Assembly (NCBI GenBank): GCA_030655075.1
Contig: JAURWE010000058.1
Location: 372,001-436,000 of the forward strand
DNA from: Pararhizobium sp.
Lineage (GTDB): Bacteria; Pseudomonadota; Alphaproteobacteria; Rhizobiales; Rhizobiaceae
Direction: 5' to 3'
DNA: 64,000 bases
The position numbers and the translations under genes were made by a program. The notes below the pieces were generated by a model. The model saw only the letters and a program-made list of their open reading frames with translations. It made no database searches and was not told the DNA's origin. How positions within the stretch are numbered: position 1 is the first letter of the stretch; every line of letters begins with the position of its first letter. Below are positions 1 through 8,107 of this stretch, one piece after another.

Positions 1-232
1 GGATCGCCGAGTGCCCTCCGAGAAAATCGACGAATTCCGACCTGAGAACACGCGCCGCCCGCCGCGTCGGCACATAAATGGTCGTGGTGGCAAGCGATAG
101 CGGGTCCGACGAATCGTAGCGGAATCCGGCTATGAGACTTCCGGTGCAAAGGCTTTCGACAAGCGTCTTCAGAAAAGGTACGCCAGCCGGGATGGTGAAA
201 ACGTTCCGCCGCTCTGTGCCACCCCCATCCAT
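1..232 (-). CDS. addB: AddB, N-terminal fragment (cut by window edge)
   Basis: Only the first 77 codons are inside the window; the gene continues past position 1. The translation starts MDGGGTERRNVFTIPAG and contains TIYVPTRRAARVLRSEFVD, the N-terminal signature of alpha-proteobacterial AddB. AddB is the nuclease/helicase-like subunit of the AddAB double-strand-break resection enzyme. The ATG at 232-230 shares one base with the TGA of the upstream uridylyltransferase gene (TGATG), which implies translational coupling. AddA would be expected further left on the same strand but is not visible. Identity rests on recalled family sequence and the rhizobial gene order. Confidence 0.85.
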   Translation of the reverse strand, partial: MDGGGTERRNVFTIPAGVPFLKTLVESLCTGSLIAGFRYDSSDPLSLATTTIYVPTRRAARVLRSEFVDFLGGHSAI

Positions 233-963
233 CAGGCTGGTTCGCCGAAACGTTTGATAGCCTCTTCGGCCTCGCCAATGGCTTCCGGTGTTCCAACGGT
301 CAGCCAGTGACCCGAAAGCACCAGGCCATAAAGCCGGGATTTTGCAATCGCCCGGTCGAAATAGATATTGAGGTTGAAGGCATCGGAAGGCGCATCGTCG
401 AGAAGGGACGGTGTGAGTACGATCGCACCTGCATAGACCACCGGCGCGCCGGGTCCTTGGCCAAGCCGCGTCAGCCGCCCGTCGTCATCCATGGAAAAGT
501 CGTTCTTGCCATTATGACCCGTCGTATCTTCGATCCGCACGCAAAGCAGCGCCATGTCCATGGTGACGGGATTGAAGAACTCCGCCAGTTTTTCAAGGTT
601 CGTCGGTTGGTCCTCCGGTTCGCCGACCCAGAACAGATCGGCGTTCATGACGAAGGCAGCGTCACCGTCGAGGAGTTTCAGACCCTTGGCCAGTCCGCCG
701 CCTGAATTCAACAGTTCGGCGCGCTCGTCGGAGATCACGATCGCGGGCTTTGCGCGGCTTTTCAGATGTGTCTCCATCTGGTCCGCGAGATGATGCACGT
801 TGACGACCGCGATCTCGACGCCGGCATCGGCCAGCGCGTCGAGAACATAGTCGATCATCGCCTTGCCGCCGATTTTCACCAGCGGTTTCGGCGTGGTTTC
901 GGTAATGGGACGCATCCGCGTTCCAAGCCCGGCGGCGAGAACCATGGCATTCTTGATGGGCAT
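232..963 (-). CDS. murU: MurU-like nucleotidyltransferase (MurNAc-1-phosphate uridylyltransferase)
   Basis: A 243-residue NTP transferase with the nucleotide-binding signature LAAGLGTRMRPITETTPKPL at about residues 9-28 and a sugar-nucleotidyltransferase Rossmann core throughout. In Pseudomonas, MurU converts MurNAc-alpha-1-phosphate plus UTP to UDP-MurNAc, bypassing de novo synthesis from UDP-GlcNAc during wall recycling. The gene directly upstream (16 bp gap) encodes a TsaE-AmgK fusion, and AmgK makes the substrate for MurU, so context supports this role over a generic glucose-1-phosphate or mannose-1-phosphate transferase. Cytoplasmic. The ATG at 963 is the only sensible start. The family call is firm; exact substrate is inferred from the partner gene. 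Confidence 0.82.
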   Translation of the reverse strand: MPIKNAMVLAAGLGTRMRPITETTPKPLVKIGGKAMIDYVLDALADAGVEIAVVNVHHLADQMETHLKSRAKPAIVISDERAELLNSGGGLAKGLKLLDGDAAFVMNADLFWVGEPEDQPTNLEKLAEFFNPVTMDMALLCVRIEDTTGHNGKNDFSMDDDGRLTRLGQGPGAPVVYAGAIVLTPSLLDDAPSDAFNLNIYFDRAIAKSRLYGLVLSGHWLTVGTPEAIGEAEEAIKRFGEPA

Positions 964-979
964 GATGAGGCAATCTGCT

Positions 980-2482
980 TTATGATTCGGTCGGCAGGAT
1001 TGCAGCCTTTATGAGCCATGCGCGCAAGGGGGCAAGCGCTTCGTGTTTCAGCGCGGCACCAAGATAGTCGAATGTCCGGGGCATGTGCCGCATGTAGCCG
1101 GGTTTGCCATCCCGCTGCAGCAGCCGTACCCAGATGCCGGCCAGTTTGCAGTTTCGCTGCGCCGACATGATGTGCCAGTCGCGCAGGAACAGCGCGCGAT
1201 CAAAGCCACCCTGTGACTCACGCGCATCGCAATAGGTGTTTAGAAGGCTGCCCGCCAATCCGGCATCGATGGTTACGCGCGCGTCCTGAACCAGCGAGGC
1301 GACGTCATAGGCGGTCGGACCGATCATCGAATCTTGGAAATCGATGATGCCGACCCTATCAATACCCGGCCTCGCCTGCCGCCAGATGATGTTGGGCGAG
1401 TGGAAATCGCGCAGCAGCAGATTGGTTTCCGCATTGGTCAGCGTATCGATCAGCCCGTCCCACACAGCGGTGTATTCTTCGCGCTCGGCGGCCGAAGCGG
1501 GTGTTCCCCGCGTCCAGGGGAGGTACCAGTCGATCAGCAGCCGGGTTTCGATCTGCATCGCCGTCCGGTCGAAATCGGGAATCCGGTGAACGATCCCGCC
1601 GCCAATATCTATCTCTGGCTCGGCCGGTGTCCGGTGCAGTTCGGCGAGGCACAGAACACTCTGGCTGTAACGCTCGGATACAGGTTTGCCTTTGGCGTCG
1701 AGAATGCCGTCGCTGCCAAGATCCTCAATCAGCAGAATACCGGCCTCAAGATCGGCGTGGTCGATCGCAGGCGCTGCAAAGCCCCTTTCCCGGAGATAAT
1801 TTGCGATTGCCACGAACGGCACCACGTCTTCGGCGATGTGGGCAAGTTGCTGATAATACTTGCCGTCCTGCAGGATAGGTCCGGGCTTGTGCCGTTGAGC
1901 GTCCATCAGGATGCGGACGGGCTGGCCATTGGCATAGATTTTTTCATAGGCGCGCGCCGATGCGTCGCCGGCCAGATGGCGGCGTTTTGCGCCTGCATAT
2001 CTGCTCGCGTCAAGGAAATCACGGATCTGAAGCGACCGGGCGATGCGCGCAAGTACGATTTCGCTCCCAGCAATGACAGCACGGCGACCGTCGCCCTCCT
2101 GTGTCAGCGTCAGGGAAAGACAATTGGCAGGCAGCATGCCATCAGCCTTTTCCGGCCACTCCACCAGCGCAATACCGTCGGCGAGAACCTCGTCGAGACC
2201 CAGTTCGTCGAGTTCGGAGGCGTGACCAAGCCGGTAGAGATCGAAATGCGAGACAGGAATACGAACATCGTAGCTTTGCACCAGCGTGAACGTTGGGCTT
2301 GGAACGTCAAGACCTGGGTCATCGGCCAGCGCACGGATCAGCGCACGGGCGAGTGTAGACTTTCCAGCACCAAGGTCGCCGGAAAGCGCCAAGCAATCGC
2401 CGGCCTTCAAAGCCAGCGCCAAATCTTCGCCAAGCCGGATCGTGTCGGCCTCGTCCTTGAGGAAAAGCGAAATTCGCTCCAT
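980..2482 (-). CDS. Fusion: TsaE (tRNA t6A synthesis ATPase) + AmgK-like sugar kinase
   Basis: A 500-residue two-domain protein. Residues 1-150 are TsaE: Walker A GDLGAGKST at 35-43, PSPTFTLV at 61-68, HFDLYRL at 79-85 and EWPEK at 108-112. TsaE is the ATPase of the complex that makes threonylcarbamoyladenosine at tRNA position 37. Residues about 155-500 are an aminoglycoside-phosphotransferase fold, with the catalytic loop RDFHSPNIIW at 358-367 (D359, N364) and the metal-binding IDFQDS at 380-385. The adjacent MurU-like gene suggests this half is AmgK, the anomeric MurNAc/GlcNAc kinase of cell-wall recycling. The two functions are unrelated, so the fusion probably reflects co-expression. It lies 8 bp after divL. 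Confidence 0.85.
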   Translation of the reverse strand: MERISLFLKDEADTIRLGEDLALALKAGDCLALSGDLGAGKSTLARALIRALADDPGLDVPSPTFTLVQSYDVRIPVSHFDLYRLGHASELDELGLDEVLADGIALVEWPEKADGMLPANCLSLTLTQEGDGRRAVIAGSEIVLARIARSLQIRDFLDASRYAGAKRRHLAGDASARAYEKIYANGQPVRILMDAQRHKPGPILQDGKYYQQLAHIAEDVVPFVAIANYLRERGFAAPAIDHADLEAGILLIEDLGSDGILDAKGKPVSERYSQSVLCLAELHRTPAEPEIDIGGGIVHRIPDFDRTAMQIETRLLIDWYLPWTRGTPASAAEREEYTAVWDGLIDTLTNAETNLLLRDFHSPNIIWRQARPGIDRVGIIDFQDSMIGPTAYDVASLVQDARVTIDAGLAGSLLNTYCDARESQGGFDRALFLRDWHIMSAQRNCKLAGIWVRLLQRDGKPGYMRHMPRTFDYLGAALKHEALAPLRAWLIKAAILPTES

Positions 2483-2490
2483 CGGCGAAA

Positions 2491-5073
2491 CTACTCTGCC
2501 GCTTCGGCTTTTGGCAGGGTGCCGGACGGGATGCGGCAGGTCACTTCCGTGCCTTCGCCTTCGCGGCTGCGAATGGAAACCTTGCCGTGGTGCAGGCTGA
2601 CGAAGCTCTCGACGATGGAAAGGCCGAGACCGGCGCCACCATTCTGCCCATGGCTCTCGAAGCGATTGAACACGGTTTCCAGCACATCCTGCGGAATACC
2701 AGGGCCGCTGTCGCTGACGCTGAAGACGAAGTCCGAGCCCTCACGGCTGCATTTCAGCCGGACGACACTGTGATCGGGTGCGAAATTTGCGGCATTCGAG
2801 AGCAGCTTGATGATGATCTGCGTCAGCCGCTGGCGGTCGGCCACCAGCGTGCCAAGATTGCCGGAAACCTTGATGTCGAGCGCAACGGAGCTTTCCTGGC
2901 GGCGTTCGTTCAGCTGCAGCGCGACATCCTCGAGAAACTCAGCCAGATCGATCTCGCTGAAATCGAGCTGCATGATCCCGGCATCGACAGTCGCCAGATC
3001 GAGAATGTCGTTGACGATGGTCAGAAGCAGCGATGACGACGAGGAGATATGGTCGACATACTCGGCCTGCCGCTCGCTCAGCGGCCCCATCGATGGCGTT
3101 TTCAGAAGATCCGCAAAGCCGATGATGTTGGTGAGCGGCGAGCGCAGTTCGTAGGAGACGTGCTGAACGAAATCATTCTTCAGCGCATCGGCCTTGCGCA
3201 GCGCATCGTTCTTGTCGGTCAGTGCACGTTCGACCTGAACGCTGTCAGTGACGTTGACGAAGGTGAGCATGGTCTGGGCATTCGGCAGCGGGATAACCGA
3301 GAAATCGAGAATGAGCCCGGTGCGCAGCTCCAGAATACCCTGGCAGCTCGGGCGCTCGTCATCGAAGCTGGTGATGATATGCGCAAACCGCTTCCAGCCG
3401 TCGGGCTGATCATAGGAAACGGCGCAGGCGGATTCGATGACCTTGATATGCGTGCCCGGTTTGGCCTGTTCCTCGGTAATGCCCCAAAGAGCACGGAAGG
3501 CGGGATTGGAAAGCTTGATCCGGCCGTCCGGGCTGAACACGGCCACGCCCTCGGACAGGTGGTCGATGGTTTCGCCCTGAACCTGAACCAACGTGTTGTA
3601 CCGCGTTTCCAGATCGACCTTCTCGGTGAGATTTTCAAACACCCAAGTCGCACCGCCTTGCGGCCTTGCGGTTGCGAAGACCCTGAGGGTCTGGCCGTTC
3701 GGCAGGTGCCAGAGATGCGATTGTGTATCCAGCGCCTGGTACACGGAAAGCGCCGTTTCCTTCCACTGTTTCCAGTTCAGCTGTTCCGGCAGCTTGCCAT
3801 CGGCGCGCAGCCAGTCCAGCAGCTCGCCATTGCCGGGCTTGCGCTCCAGAAAAGATGTGGCGAAGTTCCACAGCTGCTGGAAGCCCTGATTGTAGAATTG
3901 CAACCGCTGTTCGCCATCGAAAATCGCCACCGGTGTCGCCAGGTGGTCGAGCGTTTCCGCGTGGCTCTGAAGCGTGCGCTTCAGCTCTTCACGAACAGCT
4001 TCCTCTCCGGAAATATTGATGGCCATTCCGGCCGTCCCGTGAACGCTCTTGATATCAACGACCTCGAAGAACGTGCGGTTGCCGCGCACGACGGTCGACA
4101 CTTTGTCGTGGAAGGGTGCGTCATAGGTCGTGGTGGCGCGGATCTTTTCCCGGGCAATCGTCTCAAGCAGTTCCTTGCCATCGCGAATGGCCGCCTGCGG
4201 ATCAGTGGCTTCGACTGCGAAGGCATAGGCTTCGTTGACCCAGGAGAGCCTGTTGTTCGTGTCGCGCTGCCAGACCGGCAGGTCGATGGCATCAAGCAAG
4301 AGGTGCATGTCCTGAAGCGACTTGAAGAGATGATCGCGCTCAAGCCGGATTTCGGCATGTTCTGCCCGAAGATTGTTCAGCGCAACAAAGCGCACGAAGG
4401 CCCGCCCGCCTGAAACGCGCCCCTGCGCTTCAAGAATTTCGTCCCGGTTGGTTTCAACGACGAGATCGAAGCTCTGGGCGCGCGAGCGAAGGCGATCGAT
4501 CGACTGCTCGATTTCCGTGGCCGACTGCGTCTTCATCCATTTGCCGAATGCCAGAAAATCGCGGTCTTCGGTGGGTGCACCGGTGGTCGCCGGCAGCTGG
4601 CCGAGGAATTCGGGTTTTTCGGCCATGTCCTCCCAGACGACGATGCGGCGGTTCTTGTCGGCGATCAGGGCCTGGAAACGTGAAATCTGATGTGTGGCGT
4701 CGGCCAGCGCCGATCGCAGGTCGCGGTTCTCGTTCTCGATATTGCCCCGCTGCCGGATCAGCCACATGGCCGATATCATGGCCGCCGAAATGATGCCGAG
4801 AAGAACCGAAAACGTGACGATTTCCGATGAGCTGAAGATTGCGCCGACGGCCGTGGTCGCCGCAAAGGCGGCGCCCGGGACCGAGATCCCCGAAAGTGCA
4901 GAGCAGCAGGCAAGCCATCGCCGGAACCGGCTCTGCACGGAGCGGCGCTGGGACGATTGCAAAGGCGCGTTGACCGCGCGCGATGATGAACCGTCGCAAG
5001 ACAGAATTCGTTGAAACACAGATAACATCCCCGGTATGTCTCCGCCTGTTTGCCGCATGATCCGGCAAGACAT
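2491..5073 (-). CDS. divL: DivL-type PAS sensor (pseudo)kinase with Tyr in place of the phospho-His
   Basis: An 860-residue membrane protein with a short hydrophobic stretch near residues 53-71, a clear transmembrane segment near 85-104, a coiled region, several PAS-like segments (about 250-610), a dimerisation domain and an ATPase domain. The H-box reads DFVQHVSYELRSPLTNI: the normally phosphorylated His is Tyr641 (TAC at 3153-3151). This is the hallmark of DivL, the Caulobacter cell-cycle regulator that controls CckA and responds to DivK. N-box (NAANFAP), DSGPGIP and GAGLGLSI are intact, so ATP binding is probably retained. The position next to tsaE also fits divL from memory of alpha-proteobacterial gene order. 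Start uncertain: ATG 5073 is listed, but ATG 5028 has a GGAG upstream. Confidence 0.88.
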   Translation of the reverse strand: MSCRIMRQTGGDIPGMLSVFQRILSCDGSSSRAVNAPLQSSQRRSVQSRFRRWLACCSALSGISVPGAAFAATTAVGAIFSSSEIVTFSVLLGIISAAMISAMWLIRQRGNIENENRDLRSALADATHQISRFQALIADKNRRIVVWEDMAEKPEFLGQLPATTGAPTEDRDFLAFGKWMKTQSATEIEQSIDRLRSRAQSFDLVVETNRDEILEAQGRVSGGRAFVRFVALNNLRAEHAEIRLERDHLFKSLQDMHLLLDAIDLPVWQRDTNNRLSWVNEAYAFAVEATDPQAAIRDGKELLETIAREKIRATTTYDAPFHDKVSTVVRGNRTFFEVVDIKSVHGTAGMAINISGEEAVREELKRTLQSHAETLDHLATPVAIFDGEQRLQFYNQGFQQLWNFATSFLERKPGNGELLDWLRADGKLPEQLNWKQWKETALSVYQALDTQSHLWHLPNGQTLRVFATARPQGGATWVFENLTEKVDLETRYNTLVQVQGETIDHLSEGVAVFSPDGRIKLSNPAFRALWGITEEQAKPGTHIKVIESACAVSYDQPDGWKRFAHIITSFDDERPSCQGILELRTGLILDFSVIPLPNAQTMLTFVNVTDSVQVERALTDKNDALRKADALKNDFVQHVSYELRSPLTNIIGFADLLKTPSMGPLSERQAEYVDHISSSSSLLLTIVNDILDLATVDAGIMQLDFSEIDLAEFLEDVALQLNERRQESSVALDIKVSGNLGTLVADRQRLTQIIIKLLSNAANFAPDHSVVRLKCSREGSDFVFSVSDSGPGIPQDVLETVFNRFESHGQNGGAGLGLSIVESFVSLHHGKVSIRSREGEGTEVTCRIPSGTLPKAEAAE

Positions 5074-5162
5074 CCCCGATTCGGCTTGCGTGAGACCGCA
5101 TCAGCAGTCCGAATCAATAAGGAAACAATACTTCTTTGCCGAATCGGCGGGAAGAGCGTGCC

Positions 5163-5203
5163 CAAAAAAGAAGCCCCCAACCTCTTGTCAAGGTTGGGGC
5201 TTC
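5163..5203 (-). terminator. Intrinsic terminator after ahcY
   Basis: On the minus strand GAAGCCCCAACCT pairs with AGGTTGGGGGCTTC across a TGACAAG loop (5203-5170, one bulged base), followed directly by TTTTTT (5169-5164). It sits between the ahcY stop (5232) and divL (5073), so ahcY transcription ends here and divL needs its own promoter in the 90 bp that follow. Confidence 0.92.
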
Positions 5204-5231
5204 TATATGTTGTGGATTGTCCGGGTAAAGA

Positions 5232-6632
5232 TTAATACCGGTAGTGTTCAGCCTTGAACGGGCCCTGTGCCGGAACGCCGATATAGGCGGCCTGCTCGTC
5301 CGAAAGCTCGGAGAGCTTGGCGCCGAGTTTTGCCAGGTGAAGGCGAGCGACCTTTTCATCAAGGTGCTTCGGCAGGATGTAGACTTCGTTCTTGTATTCG
5401 CCCTGCTTGGTGAAGAGCTCGATCTGGGCCAGTGTCTGGTTGGTGAACGAGGCCGACATCACGAAGGACGGATGACCGGTCGCGTTGCCGAGGTTCAGCA
5501 GGCGGCCTTCCGAAAGCAGGATCATGCGATTGCCCTTCGGGAACTCGATCATGTCGACCTGCGGCTTGATGTTGGTCCATTTCAGATTGCGCAGCGCCGA
5601 AACCTGGATCTCGTTGTCGAAGTGGCCGATGTTGCCGACAATCGCCATGTCCTTCATTTCGCGCATGTGGTCCATGCGCAGGACATCCTTGTTGCCGGTC
5701 GTGGTGATGAAGATGTCGGCGCTGGAGACAACGTCTTCCAGCAGAACAACTTCAAAACCGTCCATGGCAGCCTGAAGTGCGCAGATCGGATCGATTTCCG
5801 TGACTTTGACGCGAGCGCCGGCGCCCTGAAGCGAAGCAGCCGAACCCTTGCCGACGTCTCCGTAACCGCAGACGACGGCAACCTTGCCGGCCATCATCAC
5901 GTCGGTGCCGCGGCGAATGCCGTCGACCAACGATTCCTTGCAGCCGTACTTGTTGTCGAACTTCGATTTGGTGACCGAGTCGTTGACGTTGATCGCCGGG
6001 AAGGGCAGCAGACCCTTGGCATGCAGCTGATAGAGGCGGTTGACGCCTGTCGTGGTTTCTTCGGTGACGCCCTTGATGGCATCGCGCTGCTGGGTGAACC
6101 AGCCCGGCGAAGCGGCGAGGCGCTTCTTGATCTGGGCGATCAGGATTTCTTCTTCTTCCGAACCTGGGTTGGAAAGAACGTCTTCACCGGCTTCGGCACG
6201 GGCGCCGAGCAGGATGTACATGGTGGCGTCGCCGCCATCGTCGAGGATCATGTTGGAGAAGCCGCCATCGGCCCACTGGAAGATCTTGTCGGTGTAATCC
6301 CAGTATTCCGTCAGGCTCTCACCCTTGACGGCGAAAACCGGAATGCCGCTGGCCGCGATGGCCGCTGCCGCATGGTCCTGCGTCGAGAAGATGTTGCACG
6401 ATGCCCAGCGGATTTCAGCACCGAGTGCAGCAAGCGTCTCGATCAGAACGGCCGTCTGGATGGTCATGTGCAGCGAACCGGTGATCCGCGCGCCCTTAAG
6501 CGGCTTTGCCGTGCCGAACTCTTCGCGGCAGGCCATCAAGCCCGGCATTTCCGTCTCAGCGATCGTGATTTCCTTGCGGCCAAAATCGGCAAGACCGATA
6601 TCGGCAACCAAATAGTCGTTTTTCGTGCTCAT
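5232..6632 (-). CDS. ahcY: S-adenosylhomocysteine hydrolase
   Basis: A 466-residue SAH hydrolase that splits S-adenosylhomocysteine into adenosine and homocysteine with a bound NAD, relieving product inhibition of methyltransferases. The C-terminal KAEHYRY is the diagnostic family ending whose Lys/Tyr contact NAD of the neighbouring subunit. GYGDVGKGSA is the NAD-binding glycine loop, and STQDHAAAAIA and NVNDSVTKSKFDNKYGC are canonical active-site segments. The reading frame is open 10 codons further upstream, but the ATG at 6632 (MSTKNDYLVADIGL) has a GGAG eight bases before it and matches family length. Single-gene transcription unit with its own terminator; a palindromic possible operator lies 130 bp upstream. 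Confidence 0.97.
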   Translation of the reverse strand: MSTKNDYLVADIGLADFGRKEITIAETEMPGLMACREEFGTAKPLKGARITGSLHMTIQTAVLIETLAALGAEIRWASCNIFSTQDHAAAAIAASGIPVFAVKGESLTEYWDYTDKIFQWADGGFSNMILDDGGDATMYILLGARAEAGEDVLSNPGSEEEEILIAQIKKRLAASPGWFTQQRDAIKGVTEETTTGVNRLYQLHAKGLLPFPAINVNDSVTKSKFDNKYGCKESLVDGIRRGTDVMMAGKVAVVCGYGDVGKGSAASLQGAGARVKVTEIDPICALQAAMDGFEVVLLEDVVSSADIFITTTGNKDVLRMDHMREMKDMAIVGNIGHFDNEIQVSALRNLKWTNIKPQVDMIEFPKGNRMILLSEGRLLNLGNATGHPSFVMSASFTNQTLAQIELFTKQGEYKNEVYILPKHLDEKVARLHLAKLGAKLSELSDEQAAYIGVPAQGPFKAEHYRY

Positions 6633-6763
6633 GAAGCTCTCCAGCTGGAAGCCCGCAGCCATATCCGCTTTCGGATAGGCGGGCGCAAATACGGATCTTC
6701 CAAACCAATGGCAGGAAGATTGCGCACCCTCTAGCAGGATTTGGCACGTCAGGCAACAGCGAT

Positions 6764-6787
6764 ATAAAGAAGTCTTTATGTCTTTAT
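6764..6787. promoter_or_regulatory. Palindrome plus repeated half-site upstream of ahcY (candidate operator)
   Basis: ATAAAGA (6764-6770), two bases, then TCTTTAT (6773-6779) is a perfect inverted repeat; one base later TCTTTAT repeats at 6781-6787. The site lies between ptsH and ahcY, about 130 bp before the ahcY start, in a region that must hold the ahcY promoter. It has no T-tract and is not a terminator. A dimeric repressor site is the simplest reading; ArsR-family SAH/SAM-responsive regulators that control methyl-cycle genes are candidates, but that link is inference. Confidence 0.5.
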
Positions 6788-6813
6788 GTGAAGAGAAGGC
6801 CGGCTGAGCGGTC

Positions 6814-7086
6814 TTACATCTCTTCGCCGAACTTGTCTTTCACCAGCGCGTCGAGCGCGTCCAGCGCAGCGCCGGCCTGAGCGCCCTTGGCGCTGACCAC
6901 GACGGTGCATCCGGGGCTGGCCGCCAGCATCATCAGGCCCATGATCGATGTGCCGCCAACGGTCATGCCATCCTTCGACACCGTGATATCCGCATCGAAG
7001 GTCTCGACGGTCTGGACGAATTTGGCCGAGGCGCGTGCGTGAAGGCCGCGTTTGTTGATGATCAGCAGTTCACGGGAGAACGACAT
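6814..7086 (-). CDS. ptsH: HPr phosphocarrier protein
   Basis: A 90-residue HPr with the phosphoacceptor His16 in NKRGLHARASAKFV and the regulatory Ser47 in GGTSIMGLMML, the site normally phosphorylated by HprK. Both residues are intact. No PTS sugar permease genes are nearby; with the EIIA-Man-like gene and hprK upstream this is the regulatory phosphotransfer set typical of alpha-proteobacteria. The ATG at 7086 (MSFSREL) is chosen; an in-frame TTG at 7104 that abuts the EIIA stop codon would add MDPNKT and cannot be excluded. Neither start has a strong ribosome-binding site, suggesting coupling to the gene before it. Confidence 0.95.
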   Translation of the reverse strand: MSFSRELLIINKRGLHARASAKFVQTVETFDADITVSKDGMTVGGTSIMGLMMLAASPGCTVVVSAKGAQAGAALDALDALVKDKFGEEM

Positions 7087-7104
7087 CGTTTTATTCGGGT
7101 CCAA

Positions 7105-7506
7105 CTATTTGCCGCTCAGCACACGGCTTGCCACGTTGATGTATTTTCGTCCCGCTTCGGACGCTTCTAAAAGGGCCCGCTCCATATCGTTTTCGCCGCG
7201 CACGCCAGCCAGCTTGATCAGCATGGGCAGGTTGACCCCGGCAATCACCTCGACCGTGCCGCTGTTCATCACGGAAATCGCCAGATTTGACGGCGTACCC
7301 CCGAACATGTCCGTCAGGATGATGACGCCATTGCCTTCGTCGGCACTGATCACGGCTTCCAGGATATCCTGCCGCCGTTGATCCATGTCGTCTTCCGGGC
7401 CTATGCAAACGGTTTCGATGGCTTTTTGGGGACCAACAACATGCTCCAGAGCATGCCGAAACTCTTCAGCCAGCTTGCCGTGTGTGACAAGCACCAGTCC
7501 GATCAT
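7105..7506 (-). CDS. EIIA-Man family PTS protein
   Basis: A 133-residue protein of the PTS mannose/fructose EIIA (PTS-EIIA type 4) family. The N-terminal strand MIGLVLVTHGKLAEEF carries the expected phosphorylated His9, and VIILTDMFGGTPSNLA is the conserved second motif. It receives phosphate from HPr. No EIIB or membrane EIIC/D subunit is present, so a regulatory rather than transport role is likely. An open frame extends to 7590, but the ATG at 7506 has GGGAG eight bases upstream and matches the family N-terminus. The next gene, ptsH, starts within 20 bp of its stop. Confidence 0.93.
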   Translation of the reverse strand: MIGLVLVTHGKLAEEFRHALEHVVGPQKAIETVCIGPEDDMDQRRQDILEAVISADEGNGVIILTDMFGGTPSNLAISVMNSGTVEVIAGVNLPMLIKLAGVRGENDMERALLEASEAGRKYINVASRVLSGK

Positions 7507-7657
7507 GGTGTCTTCGCTCCCATTGCCTCTGCACGTCCGTGATGGCCAGATATCGCAACGCAGCAATTTCGTCCACCTTGGGGCGGCCATCTTGGCAAGG
7601 AAAAGTCGAAGTGCAAGACAAAAATGACAGAATTGCGAATTCGAGAGAATTGCGTGC

Positions 7658-8107
7658 TCAAACCGCGCCGATTGCGGGTAAAACCGCCTTCAGACGATCA
7701 AAAACCGTCAGCTTCGCCGCCAAAGCAAGGCGGATCAGCGGCAGATACTGACCGTCTGCCATCTCCCAGATCTCATTTTCCGGCGGAACTCGTTCCGCAA
7801 ACGGCGGGCTCAACGGCAAAATGGCGTACTGCAAGACAGCCGCATCAAGTGTGTTGAGACGGACGATCCCTGTGCCACGGATTTCGATCAACCCTTTGAT
7901 CGAGGCCGGGGCTCGCGCCACCAGATGCCCACCGGCTTTCGAAACGAGAACCTGATCGTCGCTGACCAGTGCTGCAAAAAGCCCTGAGCGCTCCGCGCCC
8001 ATGATGCAGTCGAGCGCCATGGACGACTTGCCGGAGCCGGACGGGCCGACAAACAGAAAGCCCGTTGTACCGATCACGATGGCGGTGCCATGGACATTGC
8101 CGGCCAT
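7658..8107 (-). CDS. hprK: HPr kinase/phosphorylase, short alpha-proteobacterial form
   Basis: A 149-residue protein containing only the catalytic half of classical HprK (Firmicute forms are about 310 residues). The P-loop GPSGSGKSS is at 21-29, followed by SGLFAALVSDDQVLV and the family segment IKGLIEIRGTGIV. It phosphorylates or dephosphorylates HPr on the regulatory Ser. It starts with ATG at 8107, sharing one base with the chvG stop (TGATG), so it is translationally coupled to the sensor kinase. About 150 bp with no gene separates it from the EIIA gene. Confidence 0.95.
   Translation of the reverse strand: MAGNVHGTAIVIGTTGFLFVGPSGSGKSSMALDCIMGAERSGLFAALVSDDQVLVSKAGGHLVARAPASIKGLIEIRGTGIVRLNTLDAAVLQYAILPLSPPFAERVPPENEIWEMADGQYLPLIRLALAAKLTVFDRLKAVLPAIGAV

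Noticed and set aside
1334..2773. Long plus-strand open frame opposite tsaE-amgK and divL
   Set aside because: It is the complement of two well-supported genes, shows no domain and has the composition of an antisense shadow in GC-rich DNA. The same applies to other long opposite-strand frames, e.g. those opposite ahcY, glcB, dnaE2 and hrpB.
6633..6813. SAM or SAH riboswitch before ahcY
   Set aside because: No conserved pseudoknot or core pattern of known SAM-II, SAM/SAH or SAH riboswitches could be recognised by eye; only the palindrome stands out.
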